Positions 41,759 to 51,950 of a stretch of 64,000 bases of DNA are shown one piece after another. The stretch lies in contig CAJFSY010000008.1 in assembly GCA_904419785.1 (NCBI GenBank), positions 1 through 64,000 of the forward strand. The letters are read 5' to 3'. Under the pieces are notes generated by a model, which was not told the origin of the DNA, did not search any database, and saw nothing but the letters and a program-made list of their open reading frames with translations. This DNA comes from an uncultured Neglectibacter sp. (GTDB lineage: Bacteria; Bacillota; Clostridia; Oscillospirales; Acutalibacteraceae). Positions within the stretch are counted from its first letter, which is position 1, and each line of letters opens with the position of its first letter. A program made the position numbers and the translations under genes.

Positions 41759-41800
41759 GGGGCTGCCGTGGATTTCCCGGCAGTCCCTTTTTATTTTAGC
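41759..41800 (+). terminator. intrinsic terminator after the TrpX-like gene
   Basis: GGGGCTGCCG...CGGCAGTCCC TTTTTATTTT. Confidence 0.75.
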
Positions 41801-41887
41801 GGTTGATTTTTACGGATGTCTTACAGCTTAAAAGGTATGATGTTTTTGCAACCATTCTTAAAGGATGCGAAGGAAAAGACAGCTCCT

Positions 41888-41905
41888 GTTGAAAAAAAGT
41901 TGAAC
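41888..41905 (+). repeat. 18-bp direct repeat, left copy (gttgaaaaaaagttgaac)
   Basis: 17/18 identical to 43462-43479, on the other side of the recombinase gene. Confidence 0.8.
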
Positions 41906-42012
41906 AAATTCCAAAGGCTTTTTCTCCATTTGACACCGCCCATATCCCTGGCCTATCCTAAAGGAATAATTTAAAAATGCGGTGAAAATCATCCGCGGGA
42001 AGGAGTAAGAAA

Positions 42013-43455
42013 ATGGCATATTTACAACCGAGAAAAAACAAACATGGCGAAGTGGTATCCTACAGCATACGGGTGTATAAAGGCCGGGACCCCCGTACTG
42101 GAAAACAGCTGACGCCATACACCATGACGTGGAATGTACCGCCGGGATGGAGTGGAAAACGTGCTAAAAAAGAGGCTGAAAAACAAGCGGCTGTATTTGA
42201 AAAACAATGCCGGGAAGGTTCTTTTTCTGACTGCCGGCAGACTTTTGCCCAATATGCCGAATATGTTCTGGAATTGAAAGAGCGTATGGGAATCAAGCAT
42301 TTGACGCTTATCCATTACCGGCAGGGTTTGAAACGGGTTCTTCCCTTTTTGGGTCACATGCGTTTGGGAGAAATTCGTCCCCAGCACTTGAATTGTGTGT
42401 ATCAGCAGCTTTCCCTGCCCAAAGCCCGTGAAGATAATGAAAAGGCGTTGGCGCGTCCCGCCTTGTGGCAGGCCATAGAACAAAAAGGTATAGGCACTTG
42501 TGTAACCGGAAAGGACGGCAGACGCATCAGCCTGGAAAGGCTGCGGGAAGGGAAAGCGGTAAAACCGGCTACGGCCAGACGCATTGCCGAAGCGTTAGAT
42601 ATGCCCTATTCCCTGCTGTTTTCCACCAGTTGGGATACTCGATGCCTGAGTGGGCGAACCATTATGAATTGCCATTTGGTAATTTCCATTATTTTAGGAC
42701 AGGCGGAAAAAGAGATGCAGATCCCGCTCAATCCGGCTCACAGGGCAACGCCTCCTAAAAAAGCAGCTTCCGACCCCAACTATTTTCAAATGGAAGAAGT
42801 TGCCCAAATTCTGCAAGCGGCAGACAAAGAACCTATTAAATGGAGGACAGCGGTTAATGTGCTTTTTGTCTCTGGGTGCCGCCGGGGAGAACTTCTGGGA
42901 TTAAAGTGGGACCATGTGGATTGGGAAAACAGCCAGATCCGTATAGATTGCACGTTGGTTTATGCCAGAGACAAAGGGGTTTATGAAGCCACACCTAAAA
43001 CAAAAGGTTCAGTGCGCAGCATTAAGCTTCCGGAGGAAACTATGAAACTTTTACGGGAATATCAGCTCTGGCAGGATTCCCAACGACTCCAGCAAGGTGA
43101 ACGGTGGAGGGATTCCCCCTATGTTTTCCCAGGGGAGCGAGGAGGGCGAATGAATCCAAGCCAGCTGGGGAATTGGCTGATTCGTTTTGAGCGCAGGCAC
43201 CATCTTCCCCATTTAAATCCTCACGCGTTCCGTCATACAATGACCAGTATGCTGTTTTTTCACGGTGTGGACAGTGTAAGTATCAGCCATAGACTAGGGC
43301 ATTCCAGTGTTTCCACTACTACCAGTATTTACAGCCATGTAATGCAGCAAGCAGAAAGCCGTATTAGCGATTGTATGTCCAGTGTTCTTTTGATGACTCG
43401 AAGAGCTTCCCAGGAAGATACTCTTCTCGATATAGAAGCAGTAGAAGAAAAATAA
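42013..43455 (+). CDS. tyrosine recombinase/integrase with internal XRE-like HTH insert
   Basis: Catalytic motifs GCRRGELLGLKW, HAFRHT, LGHSS, Y in IYSHV; insert SLERLREGKAVKPATARRIAEALDMPYSLLF. Confidence 0.92.
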   Translation: MAYLQPRKNKHGEVVSYSIRVYKGRDPRTGKQLTPYTMTWNVPPGWSGKRAKKEAEKQAAVFEKQCREGSFSDCRQTFAQYAEYVLELKERMGIKHLTLIHYRQGLKRVLPFLGHMRLGEIRPQHLNCVYQQLSLPKAREDNEKALARPALWQAIEQKGIGTCVTGKDGRRISLERLREGKAVKPATARRIAEALDMPYSLLFSTSWDTRCLSGRTIMNCHLVISIILGQAEKEMQIPLNPAHRATPPKKAASDPNYFQMEEVAQILQAADKEPIKWRTAVNVLFVSGCRRGELLGLKWDHVDWENSQIRIDCTLVYARDKGVYEATPKTKGSVRSIKLPEETMKLLREYQLWQDSQRLQQGERWRDSPYVFPGERGGRMNPSQLGNWLIRFERRHHLPHLNPHAFRHTMTSMLFFHGVDSVSISHRLGHSSVSTTTSIYSHVMQQAESRISDCMSSVLLMTRRASQEDTLLDIEAVEEK

Positions 43456-43461
43456 CAAAGA

Positions 43462-43479
43462 GTTGAACAAAAGTTGAAC
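43462..43479 (+). repeat. 18-bp direct repeat, right copy (gttgaacaaaagttgaac)
   Basis: 17/18 identical to 41888-41905. Confidence 0.8.
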
Positions 43480-43620
43480 GGGTATAGCTATAAACAGCCC
43501 ATTTCAGTTTAAAATATGGTGATTTCTGTCATTTCCTCTTAAAAATGTTGGAGTGTATAGATAACTTCAACTCACAAGGGAAAGCCCTGTGAGAATCTAA
43601 AATTTAAGAGGGTTGAAATT

Positions 43621-46600
43621 ATGAAGAAAAGCAAGTTTCTGAAGAAATCACTTGCGATGCTTCTGGCACTCATGCTAATTTGCCTGACCTCTCCACGCTG
43701 ACCATCAATGGCAGCACGGTTGCGGTTGAGGCAGATGGCCAGACCTTCAAAGCCGAGATCGACGAATCGGCTGACAAGGTAAATCTGGCTGCTACTGTCA
43801 GCGAAAACGCAAAACTGACCATTGCTAAAAATGGTTCAGTTACCTCCGAAGAGGTTGGCGCCGCTAAGGATTTCCTGTTCAAGGATTATGCCAGCGAGGC
43901 CGACGGCGTGGTTACTTTGACCATGACCTTGACTTCTGAGGATGGCACCAACACCAAGACCTACAAAGTGGAGCTCACCCGCGTGGCCAAGTCTGACTTG
44001 ACCAACCTGGAGAGCGTAACTCCCGGCGACAAGGTTTTGGCTGCTACTTTCGACAACAACGCTAAAGAAGTTACTGTAACCGTTCCTTATGGTTATGCCG
44101 ATGATGGTGCTATCACCGTTAAGGCTGCTGATGATGCCACTGTAAGCACCCCCATCACTGTAGCCGATGGTGCTTCTTTCACTGTGACTTCTGCTTCCAC
44201 CGATGTTACCGCTAATTGGACCATCAAAGTGAACAAGGTCAGCCCCATCTCTGCTTTCAGCATTGACGGTGTAGACGGCGTTTTCTCCGATGAGGATGGC
44301 AACGGCGAGGAAGAGACCTTGAAGGTAACTCTGGATCCCAAGCAGATTCAGGACGAGTATGGCAACGACAAGACCAATCCTAAGCTGGCTGTTGCTTACA
44401 CTGTTCTGGCTGAGACCACTGTTGAGTGGGACGTAAATGCTAGCGAAGAGCTGACCAACGGCAACTCTTATGCTTTGACTGGCATTTCCAGCACTGCTGA
44501 CGTGACCGGCAAAACTCTGACCGTTACCTGCAAGGGCAACGTGAAGACTTATGCTCTGAGCGTTGTGGTTTCCAAGGCTTCTGACAAAGAGATTACTTAT
44601 GCTCAGCTGAATAGCAAGATTGCTACCATCAACGGCAACAGCATCAGCGCTGTTCTGCCCGCTGCTAATACTGACCTGACCAAGGTTGGCCTGACCTTCC
44701 GTACTGCTAAGTCTGTTAGCGACGTGAAAGTTGGCTCTGCTTCTATGAGCAAGGACGGTTCCAATTCTGCTTACAACGAGTGGACTTCCACCGATGTGAA
44801 CATCGAAAAGGGCGTGACTGTTACTGTTACCGCTCAGGATGGCACCACCAAGCAGTATATTGTAACCGCTTCTAAGTCTACCGAAGCTACCGACGCAAAA
44901 GTAACTGACGTTACTTTGAAGAATGGCGACACCACTTATACTGGTTCCATTTCCGGCAACGTGGTTACCTTCACTGTGCCTTACATGACCACTTCTGCCG
45001 ACATGCGTACTTGGAAGCTGTATGTTACCGCCAATGGCGAAGCAACTGCTTACAAGGCAGATAGCCAAGGCAACGCCGACACTCCTTTGATCAACGGCAC
45101 CAGCACTGCTGCTGATCTTGGCACTTTGACTCCTGTTGATACCGCTGCCAGCACTCCCTTCACTCTGAAGAATGCTATCGTGGTTACCAACGACAACAAC
45201 AACAAGATTACTGCTAAGTACGATGTTGTGATTAAGCTGGAGAACGCTCAGACTGGCAAGACTCTCAGCTCTCTGAACACCACCGCTACTTCTTTGACCA
45301 GCAACGATCAGGCGATCGTTCGCGACATCAAGGACAGCAACACCTTCAAGGCTACTGTGGATAACTCCGCTAAGAAGGTTTCCATCACCAAGGCTTTCTC
45401 CTTGGATCTTGCTAAGCTGTATCCCATCGACTTCACCACTGCTACCGGCGGTGTGGCTTTCGTAGGCACCAAGAGCGGCGATAACTACACTTCTGTGGCT
45501 TCTTTGACCGTTCTGGATGCTGACAATAACACCAGCGTTGCTGCTAGCGAATTGACCAATGGTTCTAACATCATTGTTCTCCCTGAGGAGATCGCTAAGC
45601 AGGTTACCGGCGGCACTATTACCAAGACTCAGGCTTCTTATGGCACCGTTTACACTGTAGAAGTTAAGACTGCTGCTGCTTCTAACAAGGCTGCTCTGTC
45701 TGCTTTGACTGTAAAGGATACCAAGCTGACCGTTTCCGGCCAGAACATTACTGGTACTGTACCTTACAGCCTGACTGTTGACTCCAGTGCAACTCTCACC
45801 GAAGACAACACATTCTTCCTGGACTTCACTGCTTCCGATTATGCTGTTCTGGGCGATGGCGCTGCTAACACCTTCCTGGTAAAGGGTATTCCCGCTGGTC
45901 AGGAAGAGGCTGGTACTGCTTCCCCTACCAACGCTAAGGTTGCTTTTGTCCGCGATACTGACAACAAGGTTATCGTTAAGGTTTGGAATGGCTCCACTGG
46001 TACTGCCGCTACTGCTCTGACTCTGACTGCTGAAGATGGCAAGACCAAGGGCGTTTACACCTTCAAGGATATGAAGTATGCTAACGCTAACACTGGCGCT
46101 GATATCACCAGCTTCCGCGTTGCTAACTCCAATGGTGTGATCAACGGCCGTACCATCACTGTGGCGGTTCCCTTTGGTACCGACCTGATGGGCCTGATTC
46201 CCACCTTCACCACTTCTGAGGGTGCTACTGTTGCTCTGAATGGTTCCAAGATCGAGAGCGGCAAGACCGCTATCAACTTCAGCAACGATGTTACTCTGAT
46301 GGTAACTTCTGAAGATGGCAAGAACACTGTTGCTTACACTGTGAAAGTGACCACTGCCGCTCAGTTCACCGACGTTAACGAAGGTGACTGGTTCTATGCC
46401 AACGTGATGCGCGCTGTTGAGCTGGGCATCCTGAAGGGCAAGGGCGAAGGCATTTTTGCTCCCTATGATAACATCACCCGCCGCGATTTCGCAATCATGC
46501 TGGCTCAGTCCTTGGGCAACAGCAACGATGGCGAGGCTACTTCTCCCTTCAAGGATGTGGCTGATAACGACTACGGTGTAGTTTCTATCGCTTACCTGTA

Positions 46601-46886
46601 CGAGAAGGGCATCGTAACTGGCGATGATAAGGGCAACTTCAATCCTGACAGCAACATCACTCGTCAGGAAGCTGCAATCATGCTGGCTAAGGCATTTGAG
46701 GCTACCGGAACTACTTCCGATCTGTTCACCGATGATGCTTCCATTGCTAGCTGGGCAAAGAGCTTTGTGTACGCTGCTAAGGCTGCTGGCCTGATGAACG
46801 GCGATACCAATGGCGCTTTCCGTCCCACTTCCACGATTACAAGAGCTGAGGCCGCGTCCGCTATGGTCAACGCAATCGATAAATAA
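43621..46886 (+). pseudogene. SLH-domain surface protein with interrupted signal-peptide reading frame
   Basis: MKKSKFLKKSLAMLLALMLICLTSPR* from ATG 43621, while the rest of the protein (43680-46886) is in another frame; three C-terminal SLH repeats from FTDVNEGDWFYANVMRAVELGI onward. Confidence 0.7.
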
Positions 46887-46928
46887 GGTTTCAACTCTAC
46901 TTAATTTTATGATTACCCCATAGGCGAG

Positions 46929-46955
46929 AGGGACAGCGTTTGCTGTCCCTTTTGT
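46929..46955 (+). terminator. intrinsic terminator after the SLH gene
   Basis: AGGGACAGC GTTT GCTGTCCCT TTTG. Confidence 0.75.
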
Positions 46956-47002
46956 CTTGCCTGTTACACCTGTTAAAAAGCATGTAAAATATGGTAAAAA
47001 AA

Positions 47003-47032
47003 CTCCCCTGCGAAAAAAGCAGGGGAGTTTTT
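47003..47032. terminator. intrinsic terminator downstream of xylB
   Basis: AAAAAACTCCCCTGC GAAAAAA GCAGGGGAGTTTTT. Confidence 0.8.
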
Positions 47033-47094
47033 GATTATACTATTGTTCTTGCTGGCTCAAACCGGCTCATAAAAAATGAGCAGTAAAAGAAAAC

Positions 47095-48621
47095 TTATTC
47101 CGCCTGAGACAGTAACTTGAAGTTTTCTTTCATAGCAGGATATAGGCTCTTGTATATTTGATAGAACTTTTCGTATTTAGGTACATTTTCAGAAATTGGA
47201 GGCTGAGGCTCATTGGTCTGAATCATGGCGTCACAGGCTTCCTGTACAGAAGGATACAGCCCAGCGCCTACACCTGCCAGAATTGCTACGCCCAAGGCAG
47301 GGCCTTCTTTGGATTTCACCGTTTTAACGGGGCAGTTATATGCGTCAGCCAGCATCTGGCGCCACAGAGAAGAACTGCCGCCGCCACCGCAAGCCAGCAT
47401 TTCGCCGATCTCTACGCCCATACCCCGAAGTATCTCAATGCAGTCCCGCAAAGAATATGTCACGCCTTCCATCACCGCGCGAAGCATGTCCCACTTGGTG
47501 TGCATGGCGGAAAGTCCGAAAAATACGCCGCGGCAGTCAGGATCAAGATGAGGGGTGCGCTCGCCCATCAGATAGGGCAGATAGATGAGTCGGTTGCAGC
47601 CAATGGGGGAACGATCTGCTTCTTTGTCCATTAGATAATAAGGGTCAACGCCCATGCCCAAAGCGGTCTCCTTTTCCGCGGAGCAGAAATTGTCCCGGAA
47701 CCACTTCAAAGAAAGGCCGGCGCCTTGAGTTACGCCCATCACATGCCAGGCTCCCGGTACGGCGCAGCAGAAAGTATGTACACGGCCTTTTGGATCGATG
47801 GAAATGCTGTCGGTATGAGCGAACACCACGCCAGAAGTGCCAATGGTGGTGAAAGCCTTGCCATCCCGAACAACACCGGTGCCTACGGCAGCCGCAGCGT
47901 TGTCGCCCGCGCCTCCCACAACGGGAGTACCTGCCTTCAAGCCGGTAAGAGCGGCTGCTTGGGATGTGATCATACCGGTGACCTCTGGAGATTCGTACAC
48001 TTTAGCCAGCAGTGAAGGATCGATATCCAGCTTTTCCAAAACCTCCTGGCTCCAGCAGCGGTTGGGTACATCCAGCAGCTGCATGCCGGAAGCGTCCGAT
48101 ACCTCTGTAGCAAATTCGCCGGTGAGCATATAGCGGACATAATCTTTGGGCAGCAGGATATGGGCGCACTTGGCATAAATTTCCGGTTGATGGTTGCGGA
48201 CCCACAAGATCTTAGACGCGGTAAAACCAGTAAGGGCAGGGTTTGCGGTGATCTCGATCAGCCGCTGGGCTCCTACCTTCTGGGTGATCTCTTCACACTC
48301 GGCGGCAGTGCGCTGGTCGCACCAGATGATGGAACGGCGCAGCACATTGCCTTCTTTGTCCAGCATGACCAAGCCGTGCATCTGGCCGGAAATGCCTACG
48401 CCTTTAATGTCGCCGCTGTCCACGCCGCTCTTTTCGATGACAGCTTTGATGGTGCGGCAGGAAGCGTCCCACCAGTCGGCGGGCTCTTGCTCGGCCCAGC
48501 CGTTTCTCTCTTGATACAGCGGATATTCTACAGTAGCACTGGCCATTACATGACCTTCACGGTCAAAAAGCACTGTTTTGGTGCCGCTGGTTCCCAGGTC
48601 AATGCCAATTAAATACTCCAT
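47095..48621 (-). CDS. xylB: xylulokinase (FGGY family)
   Basis: MEYLIGIDLGTSGTKTVLFD, GISGQMHGLVMLD; start moved to 48621. Confidence 0.93.
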   Translation of the reverse strand: MEYLIGIDLGTSGTKTVLFDREGHVMASATVEYPLYQERNGWAEQEPADWWDASCRTIKAVIEKSGVDSGDIKGVGISGQMHGLVMLDKEGNVLRRSIIWCDQRTAAECEEITQKVGAQRLIEITANPALTGFTASKILWVRNHQPEIYAKCAHILLPKDYVRYMLTGEFATEVSDASGMQLLDVPNRCWSQEVLEKLDIDPSLLAKVYESPEVTGMITSQAAALTGLKAGTPVVGGAGDNAAAAVGTGVVRDGKAFTTIGTSGVVFAHTDSISIDPKGRVHTFCCAVPGAWHVMGVTQGAGLSLKWFRDNFCSAEKETALGMGVDPYYLMDKEADRSPIGCNRLIYLPYLMGERTPHLDPDCRGVFFGLSAMHTKWDMLRAVMEGVTYSLRDCIEILRGMGVEIGEMLACGGGGSSSLWRQMLADAYNCPVKTVKSKEGPALGVAILAGVGAGLYPSVQEACDAMIQTNEPQPPISENVPKYEKFYQIYKSLYPAMKENFKLLSQAE

Positions 48622-48845
48622 ACGACTCGTGTCCTTTCTCTTTTCCCAAGGTGGGAATTTGTCTGTACAATCTTTTCTTATTTTCCCCGATTTTTGAAAG
48701 GCTGTCAAGGGAAACCACACTCTTTCTCACGATTTCTTTCCTTGCGGTATGGCATGGTTTGTGCTATCCTAATAACAGCGGCAGATTGCCGGATGCCGGA
48801 GGAAATCCGGAAGAATTTACACGAGGAAATTGGGGCGGTGAAAGA

Positions 48846-50282
48846 ATGGAACGCTATGACGTGATCATCGTGGGAGCCGGCGCGGTTGGTTCCGCGGTGG
48901 CAAGGGAGCTTTCCCGCAAAAAGGGAAAGTTTCTGGTGGTAGAGAAAGCCCTGGATGTGTGCGAAGGCACCAGCAAGGCTAATTCGGCCATCATCCATGC
49001 TGGGTTTGATGCGGAACCCGGCACTATGAAAGCGAAAATGAATGTAAAAGGCAACCAAATGATGGATAAGCTCTCAGAAGAGCTGGATATCCCCTTTAAA
49101 CGGGTGGGGGCCTTTGTGGTCTGTTTTGCGGAAGAAGAGCTTCCCAAATTGCAGGAACTATACGACCGGGGCGTGAAAAACGGGGTAACAGGTATGAAAC
49201 TCCTGACAGGTGACCAGGCCCGGGAGTTAGAGCCCAATCTTTCGCAGGAAGTGGCGGGAGCGCTGCTGGCTGAGACCTCCGGCATCGTGTGCCCCTTTGA
49301 GCTGACGCTGGGCATGGCGGAAAGCGCCGCGAAAAACGGCGTGGCGTTCTGGTTCGACACGGAAGTCACCGGCATTAGCCGCCAAGAGGAAGGCTGGCTT
49401 CTGCATACATCCCAAGGGGATTTAGAGACACGGGTGGTGGTCAACGCCGCCGGGGTACACTCTGATGAGGTGCACAACTGGGTGAGTGAGAAGAAATTGC
49501 ACATCACACCACGCCGGGGCGAATACTGCCTGTTAGACCGCACAGCTGGGAAGCATGTGTCCCATACGGTGTTCCAGCTGCCGGGCAAATACGGCAAAGG
49601 CGTGCTGGTCAGCCCCACTGTCCACGGGAACCTGTTATTAGGCCCCACGGCCCGTGATATCGACGGGAAAGAGGATACCTCCACCACAGCGGCAGGGCTT
49701 GCCGAAGTGCTGGAGAAATCCGCCCTGGGGGTGAAAAACATCCCCACCCGGCAGGTGATCACATCGTTTTCCGGCCTGCGGGCCCACGAGGATGGGGACG
49801 ACTTTGTGCTGGAAGAATCGGCGGAAGGCTTTTTCGATGCGGCAGGCATTGAGTCTCCGGGACTTACCAGCGCTCCGGCCATTGGAGAATACCTGGCGGG
49901 ACTGATCGGGGACAAGCTTTCGCTGGAAGGGAACCCGGATTTTGACCCCATCCGGAAGGGCGTGCCCAAGCTCAAAGAGATGGAGCCGGAGCGCCGGGCG
50001 GAGATGATCCGCCAGAACCCCGCTTACGGCCAGATCATCTGCCGGTGCGAGGAAGTTTCCCAAGGGGAGATTTTGGACGCCATTCACGGCATCTTGGGAG
50101 CCAAGACCTTAGACGGTGTCAAACGCCGCACCAGGGCCGGTATGGGCCGCTGCCAAAGCGGATTCTGCTCGCCCAGGGTGATGGACCTGCTGGCACGGGA
50201 GCGTTCCATGGATTTGACCCAGGTGCGCAAAAGCGGCAAAGAGTCCCAGATCGTTTTGGAAAAGACTCGGGGGGAGGATTGA
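48846..50282 (+). CDS. FAD-dependent oxidoreductase, GlpA-like with C-terminal BFD-like [2Fe-2S] domain
   Basis: MERYDVIIVGAGAVGSAVARELSRKKG; IICRCEEVSQGEI...RRTRAGMGRCQSGFC. Confidence 0.9.
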   Translation: MERYDVIIVGAGAVGSAVARELSRKKGKFLVVEKALDVCEGTSKANSAIIHAGFDAEPGTMKAKMNVKGNQMMDKLSEELDIPFKRVGAFVVCFAEEELPKLQELYDRGVKNGVTGMKLLTGDQARELEPNLSQEVAGALLAETSGIVCPFELTLGMAESAAKNGVAFWFDTEVTGISRQEEGWLLHTSQGDLETRVVVNAAGVHSDEVHNWVSEKKLHITPRRGEYCLLDRTAGKHVSHTVFQLPGKYGKGVLVSPTVHGNLLLGPTARDIDGKEDTSTTAAGLAEVLEKSALGVKNIPTRQVITSFSGLRAHEDGDDFVLEESAEGFFDAAGIESPGLTSAPAIGEYLAGLIGDKLSLEGNPDFDPIRKGVPKLKEMEPERRAEMIRQNPAYGQIICRCEEVSQGEILDAIHGILGAKTLDGVKRRTRAGMGRCQSGFCSPRVMDLLARERSMDLTQVRKSGKESQIVLEKTRGED

Positions 50283-50285
50283 GCC

Positions 50286-51560
50286 ATGAAACATGACATT
50301 GTAATCATCGGCGGCGGACCGGCGGGTTTGGCCGCGGCTATCTCAGCCCGGGAAAGCGGAGCCCAGGATGTGTTGATCTTAGAGCGCGAGCCGGAACTGG
50401 GAGGCATTTTGAACCAGTGCATCCACAACGGGTTTGGGCTTCATACATTTAAAGAGGAATTGACCGGCCCGGAATATGCCGCCCGGTTTATTGAGAAAGC
50501 AGAAAAAATGGAGATTCCCCATTGGCTTTCCACCACGGTGGTAGATTTGCAGCGCCAGGGGGACAGCCTGTTTATCACCTGTGTCAGCCGGGAGCGTGGC
50601 TTGCAGGTGATAGAAGCCGGGGCCGTGGTGTTGGCCATGGGCTGCCGGGAACGTCCCAGAGGGGCGCTCAATATCCCCGGCACTCGTCCCGCGGGGATTT
50701 TCTCCGCAGGTACCGCTCAGCGCCTGGTGAACCTGGAAGGCTATCTGCCCGGCCGGGAAGTGGTCATTCTTGGCAGCGGCGACATCGGCCTCATCATGGC
50801 CCGCCGCATGACCCTGGAAGGGGCCAAAGTAAAGTGCGTGGCGGAACTGATGCCCTATTCCGGGGGACTCAAACGGAATATCGTCCAGTGTTTGAACGAC
50901 TATGGCATCCCCCTGAAACTGAGCCATACGGTCATCGATATTCAAGGAAAAGAGCGTGTCACCGGCGTCACCATCGCCCAGGTGGACGACCATTCCAAAC
51001 CTATCCCCGGCACAGAGGAGCACATCCCCTGTGATACCCTGCTCCTCTCTGTGGGCCTGATCCCGGAGAACGAGCTTTCTAAGGCGGTGGGGGTAGAGCT
51101 TTCTCCCGTGACAAACGGCCCCAAAGTCAACGAGAGCTTGGAAACCAGCATCCCCGGCGTGTTTGCCTGCGGCAATGTGCTCCATGTCCACGACCTGGTG
51201 GACTATGTTTCCGAGGAAGCGGAACAGGCCGGACGTCATGCCGCGGCGTTTGTGGCGGCAGGAGGCCGGGAGCAAGCTGTAGAAGAGATCCCCGTAAAAC
51301 CGGAAGGCGCCGCCCGTTATACCGTGCCTGTGGCAATCAGCCCCCAGCGCATGGAGGACCAGGTGGTCATCCGGTTCCGGGTGGGCAGGAATATCCGCAA
51401 AGGCGTTGTGAAGGTCTATGGCGGCGGCAAGCTGCTCTATCAGCGGAAACGGCCCGTGATGGCGCCTGGCGAAATGGAACAAGTGGTATTTCAAAAAGAG
51501 TGGCTCACCGGCGGCGAGGACGTGATCCGCGTGGTGGCCGAGGAAGAGGAGGCGCAGTGA
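50286..51560 (+). CDS. FAD/NAD(P)-dependent oxidoreductase
   Basis: MKHDIVIIGGGPAGLAAAISARESGAQDVLILERE. Confidence 0.92.
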   Translation: MKHDIVIIGGGPAGLAAAISARESGAQDVLILEREPELGGILNQCIHNGFGLHTFKEELTGPEYAARFIEKAEKMEIPHWLSTTVVDLQRQGDSLFITCVSRERGLQVIEAGAVVLAMGCRERPRGALNIPGTRPAGIFSAGTAQRLVNLEGYLPGREVVILGSGDIGLIMARRMTLEGAKVKCVAELMPYSGGLKRNIVQCLNDYGIPLKLSHTVIDIQGKERVTGVTIAQVDDHSKPIPGTEEHIPCDTLLLSVGLIPENELSKAVGVELSPVTNGPKVNESLETSIPGVFACGNVLHVHDLVDYVSEEAEQAGRHAAAFVAAGGREQAVEEIPVKPEGAARYTVPVAISPQRMEDQVVIRFRVGRNIRKGVVKVYGGGKLLYQRKRPVMAPGEMEQVVFQKEWLTGGEDVIRVVAEEEEAQ

Positions 51561-51561
51561 C

Positions 51562-51924
51562 ATGGCGGTAATCGAACTTACCTGCATCAGCTGCCCCCTG
51601 GGTTGCCCGCTCAAGGTGGAAACCGATGAGAACGGCCAGGTGGTAGGTGTAACGGGCAATACCTGCAAACGGGGAGAAATCTATGGCAGAAAGGAAGTCA
51701 CCGCCCCAGAGCGCACCGTGACCTCTACCGTGAAGGTGGAAGGCGGCGAAGGGGTCTTGGTACCCGTGCGCACCCGGGGGGATATCCCCAAAGGGAAAAT
51801 ATGGGAATGTATGGCGGCGATCCGTCAGGCTAAGGTGAAAGCGCCGGTGAAGCTGGGGGACGTAGTGATCCCCAACGTGGCGGGCACCGGCGTAGATGTC
51901 GTGGCAAGTAAGACGGTTTTATAA
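51562..51924 (+). CDS. DUF1667 domain protein
   Basis: LTCISCPLGCPLKVE...VTGNTCKRGEIYGRKEVTAPERTVTSTV. Confidence 0.92.
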   Translation: MAVIELTCISCPLGCPLKVETDENGQVVGVTGNTCKRGEIYGRKEVTAPERTVTSTVKVEGGEGVLVPVRTRGDIPKGKIWECMAAIRQAKVKAPVKLGDVVIPNVAGTGVDVVASKTVL

Positions 51925-51950
51925 ACTGTTTCAGGCACAGGGAGGAAATT

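Noticed and set aside
43836-45068. 410-aa minus-strand ORF opposite the SLH gene
   Set aside because: Antisense shadow generated by repetitive codon usage of the surface protein.
42013-46886. Prophage or ICE around the integrase
   Set aside because: No phage structural, replication, excisionase or conjugation genes nearby; only the recombinase is present.
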